This document shows, in pieces, positions 1 through 5,236 of a stretch of 5,236 nucleotides of DNA; positions within the stretch are counted from its first letter, which is position 1, and every line of letters starts with the position of its first letter. The stretch is from Bacteroidota bacterium. GTDB lineage: Bacteria > Bacteroidota > Bacteroidia > B-17B0 > B-17BO. The stretch covers positions 1-5,236 of the forward strand of contig JANXRU010000177.1 in assembly GCA_025356715.1 (NCBI GenBank). Reading direction: 5' to 3'. The notes under the pieces were generated by a model. It saw nothing but the letters and a program-made list of their open reading frames with translations. It had not been told where the DNA came from and did no database searches. The translations under genes and the position numbers were made by a program.

Positions 1-1058
1 TCAGTTAAAATACTAGGAAATCCTGTCGTTATAGAAAATAAACCATTGAATGTATGTATTCCTGAAGAGAAAAAATTCTCACAAAAAACGGCTTCTTTAT
101 TTAATTTGTGTAGTTGTGGCGTTAGATTTTTACCACCATAGTAGCCCATTTTATAAACCGATGAGCTTTCCATCACCACAATAACAATATTAAAGTTGGT
201 TTTGGCCGAATCTGGTTTAACTATTCTGTCTATGTTTTTTTTAAAGTCAGATTCTGTACCAAGATAATTTCGAGTGAAAGCAATTTCTTCATTTATGTTT
301 TTTGGAATTTGATAATAACTATTTTTTTTAGATTTTAAAATTGATTTCCAAAACGTATAGTTTGGATTTAATGCAATTTGATTTGTGAATGGATCTGTTG
401 AAATAATTGACAATCCCTCATGTAAAACTTGTTTGCTGGATGTTCTACCTCGGGCACCTAAAATATTGAGGCCAACTAAGCATAAAAATAATAAGATAAT
501 GTAAGGAAATTTAATACGCGTTTCTGTTTTTATTTGTAACGAAAATGTTTTGAAGTTTTTATACATTAAATAATAAAATATAATCGCAGAAAGCAAGTAA
601 ATAATTAGAAATCCCCAATAAGAAATATTACTAAAAATCATTTCTAACATAAATGCTGGACTTTCATTCCACAAGAGTGCTGTTTTATTTAAATGATTCC
701 CAAATTGACTATAATAGGGAATATCGGCCGCACATATAAATAAATAGAGTAGGATGAATACAACATAACTGCTATAAGCAATTTGATTTAAAAATTTAAT
801 TTTATTTCTAGCAAAATAATTTATTAATAATAGTAATAGTGGTAAAAATGAAATGTAACTAAATAAGGCATTGTCAAATAAAATGCCAATCACAAAAGCG
901 GAAAAAGTGATTCCAAGAGCGATTTCAGAATTATCAGCTGGTTTGTTTACAAAGTAAAATAGTAATCTGTATAAGAAGAAAATACAAATAACAAGTCCAT
1001 AAGTTTTTATAATGAATTTTAAAAATGCTGGTATTCTTGATGCAATTTTTTTAAGCAT
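1..1058 (-). CDS. LTA synthase family (sulfatase-like) membrane phosphotransferase, C-terminus beyond window
   Basis: The reading frame is open for 352 codons from an ATG at 1058 and runs off the left edge, so only about the N-terminal half is visible (family members are about 600-650 residues). The N-terminus is a membrane domain with about five hydrophobic helices near residues 13-36, 64-82, 94-112, 145-165 and 184-201. A GILFDN/SYIS stretch (58-70) resembles the GxRFD..S segment common in this family. The extracytoplasmic catalytic domain begins near 288 with FNIVIVVMESSS, where E297 is the likely metal ligand. It continues through NLTPQLHKLNKEAVFCENFF to SSGIHTFNGLFS, where T336 fits the catalytic threonine nucleophile. 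Known relatives transfer phosphoglycerol or phosphoethanolamine onto glycolipids or glycans outside the inner membrane. In a Gram-negative organism the substrate is not lipoteichoic acid in the strict sense and cannot be read from sequence. The start overlaps the recN stop by 8 bp, suggesting co-transcription and possibly translational coupling. The family call is firm; the substrate is unknown. Confidence 0.86.
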   Translation of the reverse strand, partial: MLKKIASRIPAFLKFIIKTYGLVICIFFLYRLLFYFVNKPADNSEIALGITFSAFVIGILFDNALFSYISFLPLLLLLINYFARNKIKFLNQIAYSSYVVFILLYLFICAADIPYYSQFGNHLNKTALLWNESPAFMLEMIFSNISYWGFLIIYLLSAIIFYYLMYKNFKTFSLQIKTETRIKFPYIILLFLCLVGLNILGARGRTSSKQVLHEGLSIISTDPFTNQIALNPNYTFWKSILKSKKNSYYQIPKNINEEIAFTRNYLGTESDFKKNIDRIVKPDSAKTNFNIVIVVMESSSVYKMGYYGGKNLTPQLHKLNKEAVFCENFFSSGIHTFNGLFSITTGFPSILT

Positions 1059-2706
1059 TTAATAATTCTTTAGCATTTTTTAAAGCCGTTTCTGTAGGAT
1101 TTCCTGTGCTCAGCATTTTTGCAATTTCAGCAATACGTTCTTCTTTAGTCAATACTTTAATGCTTGATGTTGTTTTATCTTTCGAATCAGATTTATAAAC
1201 AAATAAATGATTTAATCCTTTGCTTGCCATTTGTGGTAAATGTGTAATGGTTATCACTTGTAAAGTTTTGCCCATTGCTAATAATATAGTTCCAATTTTA
1301 TCTGCCACATCTCCGCTAACACCTGTATCTATTTCGTCAAAAATAATGGTTGGAAGTGCAGTACGTTCTGCTAATAAAGCTTTAATGCAAAGCATAAGTC
1401 TTGAAAGTTCTCCACCCGAGGCTGTTTTGTGTAATTCTTTAAAATCAGCACCTTTATTGGCTGTGAACAAAAATGAAATTTGATCTAAGCCATTAGTTGA
1501 CAATTCTTTTTGGGTAGTTAACTCAATTTTGAACTGCGCATTCGACATGGATAAAGTTCCTAACATGGTTTTTATGCTCTGTTCAATATCAGCTAATGAT
1601 TTTTTTCGTTTGTCGGAAAGCTCTAATGATATTGACTTACAGATTTTTTCAGCAACACTTATTTCTTTAGTCGTTTTTTCTATTTGTAATTCTAAGGATG
1701 AAAATTGCACTAATTTATTTTCAATATCTTCTTTAATTTTCAATAACGCTTCTTCGTTAGTTACTCCATGCTTTTTTAGTAAACGATTCAATTTATCAAG
1801 TTGAGTATTTACCTCTTCTAAGCGCGCATTGTTATATACAACATCGCCTTCAGCACCATCAAGGTCATTAGCTAATTCTTTTAATTCTATATATACAGAA
1901 TTAATACGCTCGTATAATTCAGAAAAATGTTTTCCGAATTTAGATACGCTTTGCAATTGCTGTTTAATAAGAGCTAATGAAGATAATATATTTTCATCAC
2001 CGCCATTAATGGCTAATGCTGATTTAGATAAATTACTTTTAATAAATTCCGCATTCTCAAGGGTTTCGCTTTCTTCTTCTAATTGCAATTGCTCACCAAT
2101 TTTTATATTAGCTTCATCTAATTCATTAAATTGAAATTGAAAATAATCTAATTCTTTTTTTGCTTGAACTTCTTGACTCGACAGTTCTAGTAGCTGTTTA
2201 CGGAGTTTTTGTAAAGCAGCAAACTGTTTTTTGTAATCCAAAAATAAAACAGTGGTTTGTGCAAAAGCATCCACTAATTCAAATTGAAAATTTGTTTCTT
2301 TTAATAACAACGTTTCGTGTTGAGAATGAATGTCGATTAAACGTTCTCCTAATTCTTTAAGTATAGAAAGATTTGCAGGTGTATCATTAATAAAAGCTCT
2401 TGATTTTCCTTCAGGGGTAATTTCTCGTCGTATGGTTGTTATTTCTTCAAAATCTAATTCTTGTGCTTCAAAAAAAGATTGTAATTGATAAGCCTTAATA
2501 TTGAATTTAGCTTCAATCACACATTTTTTGGTTTTATCATGCAAACTACCAACATCAGCTCTATTTCCAAGAGTTAACCCAAGCGCTCCTAATAAAATAG
2601 ATTTTCCTGCGCCAGTTTCTCCTGTAATAACGGTTAGTCCTTTACTAAAATCAACCTCAGTTTCCTCTATTAAAGCAAAATTCTGTATCCTTAAATGTTG
2701 TAACAT
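1051..2706 (-). CDS. recN: DNA repair protein RecN (SMC-like ATPase)
   Basis: RecN is a cytoplasmic SMC-like ATPase that acts at DNA double-strand breaks and supports RecA-dependent recombination. The 551-residue product has the usual RecN length and order. The N-terminal ATPase half starts LRIQNFALIEETEVDFSKGL and has the Walker A motif GETGAGKS at 29-36. The Q-loop region IDIHSQHE lies at 124-131. A central coiled coil rich in E, K, L and Q spans about 150-390. The C-terminal half has the ABC signature KTASGGELSRLML at 427-439, Walker B PTIIFDEID at 452-460 with catalytic E458, and the switch histidine H489 in ITHLPQMA. All ATPase residues are present. The start MLQHLRIQNF matches the family N-terminus, and no usable in-frame alternative is closer to the motifs. 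The leader has no strong Shine-Dalgarno sequence. It is divergent from rpoD and overlaps the downstream membrane phosphotransferase gene by 8 bp. I see no LexA-type box upstream, so SOS control is not supported here. Confidence 0.97.
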   Translation of the reverse strand: MLQHLRIQNFALIEETEVDFSKGLTVITGETGAGKSILLGALGLTLGNRADVGSLHDKTKKCVIEAKFNIKAYQLQSFFEAQELDFEEITTIRREITPEGKSRAFINDTPANLSILKELGERLIDIHSQHETLLLKETNFQFELVDAFAQTTVLFLDYKKQFAALQKLRKQLLELSSQEVQAKKELDYFQFQFNELDEANIKIGEQLQLEEESETLENAEFIKSNLSKSALAINGGDENILSSLALIKQQLQSVSKFGKHFSELYERINSVYIELKELANDLDGAEGDVVYNNARLEEVNTQLDKLNRLLKKHGVTNEEALLKIKEDIENKLVQFSSLELQIEKTTKEISVAEKICKSISLELSDKRKKSLADIEQSIKTMLGTLSMSNAQFKIELTTQKELSTNGLDQISFLFTANKGADFKELHKTASGGELSRLMLCIKALLAERTALPTIIFDEIDTGVSGDVADKIGTILLAMGKTLQVITITHLPQMASKGLNHLFVYKSDSKDKTTSSIKVLTKEERIAEIAKMLSTGNPTETALKNAKELLNA

Positions 2707-2865
2707 AGTTCTGTTAAATATCGGTATTATATTGGCTGTACATTTTAATTTTTTTGGGTAAAAAGACTCCTTTTTTCAACAATTAAATTCCTTAATCAAC
2801 CTCGCCTAAATAAAACTATAAATTCAATCATTTAAAATTGACTTTCACCCAAAAGCTTGTAACGA

Positions 2866-2885
2866 ATTACGCTTTTCTGCGTAAT
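2866..2885. repeat. Inverted repeat upstream of rpoD (7-bp arms)
   Basis: The arms ATTACGC (2866-2872) and GCGTAAT (2879-2885) are perfect reverse complements around a 6-base centre, TTTTCT. It lies about 80 bp before the rpoD start. There is no following T-tract on either strand, so it does not look like a terminator. It could be an operator or a hairpin in a long leader. The repeat is directly visible; a function is only inferred. Confidence 0.5.
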
Positions 2886-2894
2886 AGTATATAG

Positions 2895-2926
2895 AAACTT
2901 CAATTACTTAATTCTATTGAAAGTTT
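2895..2926. repeat. Imperfect inverted repeat just upstream of rpoD
   Basis: The left arm AAACTTCAAT (2895-2904) pairs with the right arm ATTGAAAGTTT (2916-2926), giving ten pairs with one extra base in the right arm and an 11-base centre. It ends 39 bp before the rpoD start codon and lies immediately upstream of the weak -7 candidate at 2933-2940. That is where an activator or repressor site would be expected, or it could form a leader hairpin if transcription starts further upstream. No poly-T tract follows, which argues against a terminator. Confidence 0.5.
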
Positions 2927-2965
2927 AGCCCCCATTTTTGTATCATTTATTAAATTTTTTGTGCC

Positions 2966-3832
2966 ATGAGACAGCTAAAAATAATTAAGCAAATTACGAA
3001 TCGCGAGTCAGCTTCGCTTGATATGTATTTACAAGATATTGGTAAAGTAGAATTGATAACGGCCGATGAGGAAGTTATTTTGGCTCAAAAAATCCGATTA
3101 GGAGATCAAAAAGCACTCGATAAATTAGTGAAAGCTAATTTGCGTTTTGTGGTTTCTGTTTCAAAACAATACCAAAATCAAGGATTAAGCTTACCCGATT
3201 TAATAAATGAGGGGAATATGGGTTTAATTAAAGCGGCTCAGCGATTTGACGAAACTCGTGGTTTTAAATTTATTTCTTATGCTGTATGGTGGATTAGACA
3301 GAGTATTTTGCAAGCATTAGCAGAGCAATCGCGTATAGTAAGATTACCATTGAATAAAATTGGGGCTATTAATAAAATTAATAAAACGCACTCTAAATTG
3401 GAACAAATCCTAGAAAGAGAGCCTATTGCAGAGGAAATTGCGGAATTAATTGATATTTCTCCTAAAGATATTAGGGAAACTATGAAAAGTCAAGGCCGTC
3501 ATATGAGTATGGATGCGCCAATAGGCAATACCGATGATGGTGGTAGTATGTACGAATTAATGGAGAGTCAGCACGACGAGGCTCCTGATAAAGATTTGAT
3601 GTTGGATAGTTTAAGAAGCGAAATCGAAAGATCTTTAAATGGATTAACGCCTCGCGAGGCAGATGTAGTGCGTTTGTATTATGGTTTAAGTGGTGGGCAT
3701 TCTCATTCTTTAGAGGAAATAGGGGAGAAGTTTGAGCTAACGCGTGAAAGAGTGCGCCAAATAAAAGAAAAAGCAGTCCGAAGGTTAAAGCATACATCAA
3801 GAAGTAAAATTTTAAAAGATTATTTAGGATAG
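2966..3832 (+). CDS. rpoD: Primary RNA polymerase sigma factor RpoD/SigA (Bacteroidota short form)
   Basis: This is the housekeeping sigma factor, which directs core RNA polymerase to most promoters. The 288-residue protein begins [22 protein letters not shown], the typical start in Bacteroidota, whose primary sigma factors are about 287 residues and lack region 1.1 and the large non-conserved insert of E. coli sigma-70. Region 1.2 covers about 15-48. Region 2 covers about 54-124, with [20 protein letters not shown] (core binding), [37 protein letters not shown] (-10 recognition and melting) and EQSRIVRLP. Region 3 covers about 130-210. Region 4 covers about 220-285 with the helix-turn-helix [28 protein letters not shown], which contacts the -33 element. 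The ATG at 2966 is fixed by the conserved N-terminus. A strong terminator follows 19 bp after the stop, so the gene is probably transcribed alone. Nothing essential appears missing. Confidence 0.97.
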   Translation: MRQLKIIKQITNRESASLDMYLQDIGKVELITADEEVILAQKIRLGDQKALDKLVKANLRFVVSVSKQYQNQGLSLPDLINEGNMGLIKAAQRFDETRGFKFISYAVWWIRQSILQALAEQSRIVRLPLNKIGAINKINKTHSKLEQILEREPIAEEIAELIDISPKDIRETMKSQGRHMSMDAPIGNTDDGGSMYELMESQHDEAPDKDLMLDSLRSEIERSLNGLTPREADVVRLYYGLSGGHSHSLEEIGEKFELTRERVRQIKEKAVRRLKHTSRSKILKDYLG

Positions 3833-3851
3833 TGTTCGTTTAGTTTAGTGG

Positions 3852-3887
3852 AAACGGAGGCCTTGTGTTTAGGGTCTCCGTTTTTTT
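3852..3887 (+). terminator. Rho-independent terminator after rpoD
   Basis: The stem ACGGAGGCC (3854-3862) pairs with GGTCTCCGT (3873-3881) over nine positions, one of them a G-U wobble in RNA. It can be extended by two A-T pairs outward. A 10-base loop separates the arms, and a run of seven T (3881-3887) follows directly, with a second T-run at 3894-3900. It starts 19 bp after the rpoD stop codon and separates rpoD transcription from rpe. Confidence 0.88.
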
Positions 3888-3903
3888 GTGACGTTTTTTT
3901 GTC

Positions 3904-3918
3904 CTATAATATTTATAG
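3904..3918. repeat. AT-rich palindrome in the rpoD-rpe spacer
   Basis: CTATAA (3904-3909) and TTATAG (3913-3918) are perfect inverted arms around a 3-base centre, TAT. In such AT-rich DNA a 6-bp palindrome can arise by chance, so a role as a protein-binding site is only a possibility. Confidence 0.3.
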
Positions 3919-3936
3919 AGGTAAGTTTTATAATTT

Positions 3937-3959
3937 GTTAAAACTAAAAACAGTTTAAC
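3937..3959. repeat. Imperfect inverted repeat upstream of rpe promoter
   Basis: The left arm GTTAAAACT (3937-3945) and the right arm AGTTTAAC (3952-3959) pair over eight positions, with one extra A on the left. The centre is six bases. It lies 13 bp upstream of the exact -7 element at 3973-3980, so it overlaps where the -33 contact should be. That position suits an operator controlling rpe and the following sod gene. The repeat is seen directly; the regulatory role is inferred. Confidence 0.4.
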
Positions 3960-3972
3960 TGTGTATTTTTTA

Positions 3973-3980
3973 TAATTTTG
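3973..3980 (+). promoter_or_regulatory. Probable -7 promoter element for the rpe-sod unit
   Basis: TAATTTTG matches the Bacteroidota -7 consensus TAnnTTTG exactly. Its end lies 17 bp before the rpe start codon, implying a very short leader of about a dozen bases. A promoter is expected here because the rpoD terminator lies upstream. No TTG or TTTG is found at the usual spacing for a -33 element; the closest TTTG (3934-3937) is too far away. The call therefore rests on the -7 match and the gene layout. Confidence 0.45.
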
Positions 3981-3997
3981 AATTTCAAATTAAATTT

Positions 3998-4648
3998 ATG
4001 TCACACTTAGTTGCCCCTTCTGTTTTAGCTGCCGATTTTGGTAATCTTCAACGAGATATTGAATTAATTAACAATTCCGATGCGGATTGGTTTCATATCG
4101 ATATTATGGATGGGTGTTTTGTTCCCAACATTTCATTTGGCTTTCCTGTTTTAAAAGCTATTCAAAAACATGTTAAAAAGCCATTAGATGTGCATTTAAT
4201 GATTGTAGACCCTGATAGATATACAACCTTATTTAAAGAAGCAGGAGCAGATACATTAACCGTTCATATAGAAGCTTGCACACATTTACACCGTTCTATT
4301 CAAAATATAAAAAATGCTGGCATGAAGGCAGGCGTGGCTTTAAACCCACACACCTCTATTAACTTATTGGAAGATGTTATTGCTGATATTGATTTAGTAT
4401 GTGTGATGAGCGTAAACCCAGGATTTGGTGGACAAAAATTTATTGAAAATACTTACGCTAAAATAACCGCACTTAAAAAATTAATTACAGAAAAAAAATC
4501 AAAAGCCTTAATCGAAATTGATGGTGGTGTTGATTTATTAAATTATAAAAAATTAGTAGCTTGCGGTGCAGATGTATTAGTGGCTGGTAACACCGTATTT
4601 GGAAGCGCTAATCCTACCCAAACAATAACACAACTCAAACAATTATAA
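3998..4648 (+). CDS. rpe: Ribulose-phosphate 3-epimerase
   Basis: The enzyme interconverts D-ribulose 5-phosphate and D-xylulose 5-phosphate (EC 5.1.3.1) in the cytoplasm, in the non-oxidative pentose phosphate pathway. The 216-residue single-domain (beta/alpha)8 barrel has the family's normal length. It starts with the canonical APSVLAADFGNL (6-17). The metal site is complete: H33 and D35 in HIDIMDG, H66 in DVHLM, and D175 in IEIDGGV. D35 and D175 are also the expected acid/base pair. The flexible loop and phosphate-binding segments are MSVNPGFGGQKF (137-148), DGGV (175-178) and VAGNTVFG (195-202). The ATG at 3998 puts APSVL at its usual distance from the N-terminus, and an A/T-rich leader precedes it. 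The gene has its own likely promoter after the rpoD terminator. The superoxide dismutase gene follows after only 20 bp, suggesting a shared transcript. Confidence 0.97.
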   Translation: MSHLVAPSVLAADFGNLQRDIELINNSDADWFHIDIMDGCFVPNISFGFPVLKAIQKHVKKPLDVHLMIVDPDRYTTLFKEAGADTLTVHIEACTHLHRSIQNIKNAGMKAGVALNPHTSINLLEDVIADIDLVCVMSVNPGFGGQKFIENTYAKITALKKLITEKKSKALIEIDGGVDLLNYKKLVACGADVLVAGNTVFGSANPTQTITQLKQL

Positions 4649-4668
4649 ACCCCTAAAAAAATAACAAC

Positions 4669-5236
4669 ATGGCATTTGAATTACCAAAATTAGGATACGA
4701 CTACAATGCGTTAGAACCGCATATTGACGCAAAAACAATGGAAATCCACCATAGTAAGCATCATCAAGCTTATGTTACAAATTTAAATAATGCTATTGCA
4801 GGAACTGATGCTGAAAAAATGAGCATTGAAGATATTTGTAAATCTATTTCTAAATTCCCAATGGCTGTTCGTAACAATGGTGGCGGACATTACAACCACT
4901 CTTTATTTTGGCAAATCATGGCGCCAAATGCAGGTGGAGCTCCAACAGGAGATTTAGCAAAAGCTATTGAAACAGATTTAGGTGGTTTTGATAAATTTAA
5001 AGCTGATTTTTCTGCTGCTGGCGCAACCCGTTTTGGATCAGGTTGGGCTTGGTTATGTGTGAAAGAAGGTAAATTATGCGTGTGTTCTACACCAAACCAA
5101 GATAATCCTTTAATGGACATCGCTGATTGCAAAGGAACTCCAATTTTAGGAATGGATGTTTGGGAACATGCTTATTACTTGCATTACCAAAATCGTCGTC
5201 CTGATTATATGACTGCATTTTTTAATGTAATCAACT
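4669..5236 (+). CDS. sodA: Superoxide dismutase, Mn-type (Fe/Mn family), C-terminal end beyond window
   Basis: The enzyme converts superoxide to oxygen and hydrogen peroxide in the cytoplasm. The frame is open from ATG 4669 for 189 codons to the right edge, and about a dozen C-terminal residues are missing compared with the usual ~200. The start [18 protein letters not shown] is typical of the alpha-hairpin domain. The four metal ligands are H27 (in MEIHHSKHH), H77 (in [11 protein letters not shown]), D163 and H167 (in DVWEHAYY). The outer-sphere glutamine appears to come from the C-terminal domain (Q144 in TPNQDNPLM). Together with GGGH at 71-74, in place of the FeSOD-type AAQ motif, this points to manganese use, though family members can be cambialistic. 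No signal peptide is seen. It follows rpe by 20 bp with no terminator between, and an A-rich TAAAAAAATAACAAC leader precedes the start. The symbol is given for the Mn-type; metal choice is inferred. Confidence 0.95.
   Translation, partial: MAFELPKLGYDYNALEPHIDAKTMEIHHSKHHQAYVTNLNNAIAGTDAEKMSIEDICKSISKFPMAVRNNGGGHYNHSLFWQIMAPNAGGAPTGDLAKAIETDLGGFDKFKADFSAAGATRFGSGWAWLCVKEGKLCVCSTPNQDNPLMDIADCKGTPILGMDVWEHAYYLHYQNRRPDYMTAFFNVIN

Larger units (their letters stand above)
2707..2965. promoter_or_regulatory. Divergent recN-rpoD intergenic region
   Basis: This AT-rich stretch must hold both the recN (minus) and rpoD (plus) promoters. No exact Bacteroidota -7 element (TAnnTTTG) occurs on either strand. 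The nearest candidate for rpoD is CATTTTTG at 2933-2940, one mismatch from consensus and about 25 bp before the start codon, but no TTG lies at a normal -33 spacing. On the recN side the minus strand carries TATAAT-like AT-rich sequence near 2723-2732 and a small inverted repeat with AAAAAG/CTTTTT arms at 2760-2775. Two stronger inverted repeats are listed separately. No tRNA or convincing protein-coding frame is present. That this is a regulatory region follows from the divergent layout; the individual sites are tentative. Confidence 0.5.

Noticed and set aside
1..1058. Left-edge gene as a true arylsulfatase
   Set aside because: The five-helix N-terminal membrane domain and the GIHTFNG threonine motif fit LTA-synthase-type phosphotransferases. 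The sulfatase signature C/S-x-P-x-R is not seen at the nucleophile position.
1220..2761. Several open frames of 66-101 codons on the plus strand opposite recN
   Set aside because: They lie almost wholly antisense to a well-conserved recN, with low-complexity, cysteine- and serine-rich translations, no recognisable domains and no plausible start signals. They are shadows of the real gene.
2707..2800. Possible LexA/SOS box upstream of recN
   Set aside because: I looked for CTGT-N8-ACAG and GAAC-N4-GTTC patterns because recN is SOS-controlled in some bacteria. Isolated CTGT and GTTC words occur, but no paired half-sites.
2866..2885. Inverted repeat 2866-2885 as a terminator
   Set aside because: No T-tract follows on either strand, and it lies between divergent gene starts, where no transcript needs to end.
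3480..3800. 106-codon minus-strand frame opposite the 3' half of rpoD
   Set aside because: It is fully antisense to conserved sigma regions 3-4, and the translation looks like a composition artefact with no known domain.
3833..3997. Small RNA or tRNA gene in the rpoD-rpe spacer
   Set aside because: The only strong structure is the terminator hairpin just after rpoD. There is no cloverleaf, no CCA end and no promoter before the hairpin.
4890..5132. 80-codon minus-strand frame opposite the superoxide dismutase gene
   Set aside because: It is fully antisense to conserved SOD sequence and has no independent evidence.

Overview
The window is ordinary chromosomal DNA from a low-GC (roughly one third G+C) member of the Bacteroidota, most likely a Flavobacteriia-type organism. 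Three things point there. The primary sigma factor is the short, 288-residue Bacteroidota form that begins MRQLKI and has no region 1.1. Strong Shine-Dalgarno sequences are missing before the genes, which have A/T-rich leaders instead. A TAnnTTTG-type -7 promoter element lies before rpe. No mobile element, CRISPR array, tRNA, rRNA or phage gene is visible.

Layout. Positions 1-1058 (minus strand) hold the N-terminal 352 codons of a membrane-anchored LTA-synthase/alkaline-phosphatase-superfamily phosphotransferase, cut by the left edge. It overlaps by 8 bp the 3' end of recN (1051-2706, minus), which encodes the SMC-like DNA repair ATPase. A 259-bp divergent intergenic region (2707-2965) with two clear inverted repeats separates recN from rpoD (2966-3832, plus). 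After rpoD come a rho-independent terminator (3852-3887), an AT-rich spacer with two small palindromes and a probable -7 promoter element (3973-3980), then rpe (3998-4648). Only 20 bp later comes a Mn-type superoxide dismutase gene (from 4669), cut by the right edge.

How they work together. The minus-strand pair probably forms one transcript (recN, then the membrane enzyme), although their functions are unrelated. On the plus strand, rpoD looks like a single-gene unit closed by its own terminator, and rpe-sod looks like a two-gene operon with its own promoter. That pair joins a pentose-phosphate-pathway enzyme to superoxide detoxification, which may be coincidence or a modest redox link.

I did not find a previously undescribed system. 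All five genes belong to well-known families and their visible key residues are intact. The observations worth a second look are small: the inverted repeats next to rpoD and rpe, the overlapping recN/phosphotransferase pair, a tiny reading frame in the recN leader, and the rpe-sod coupling.
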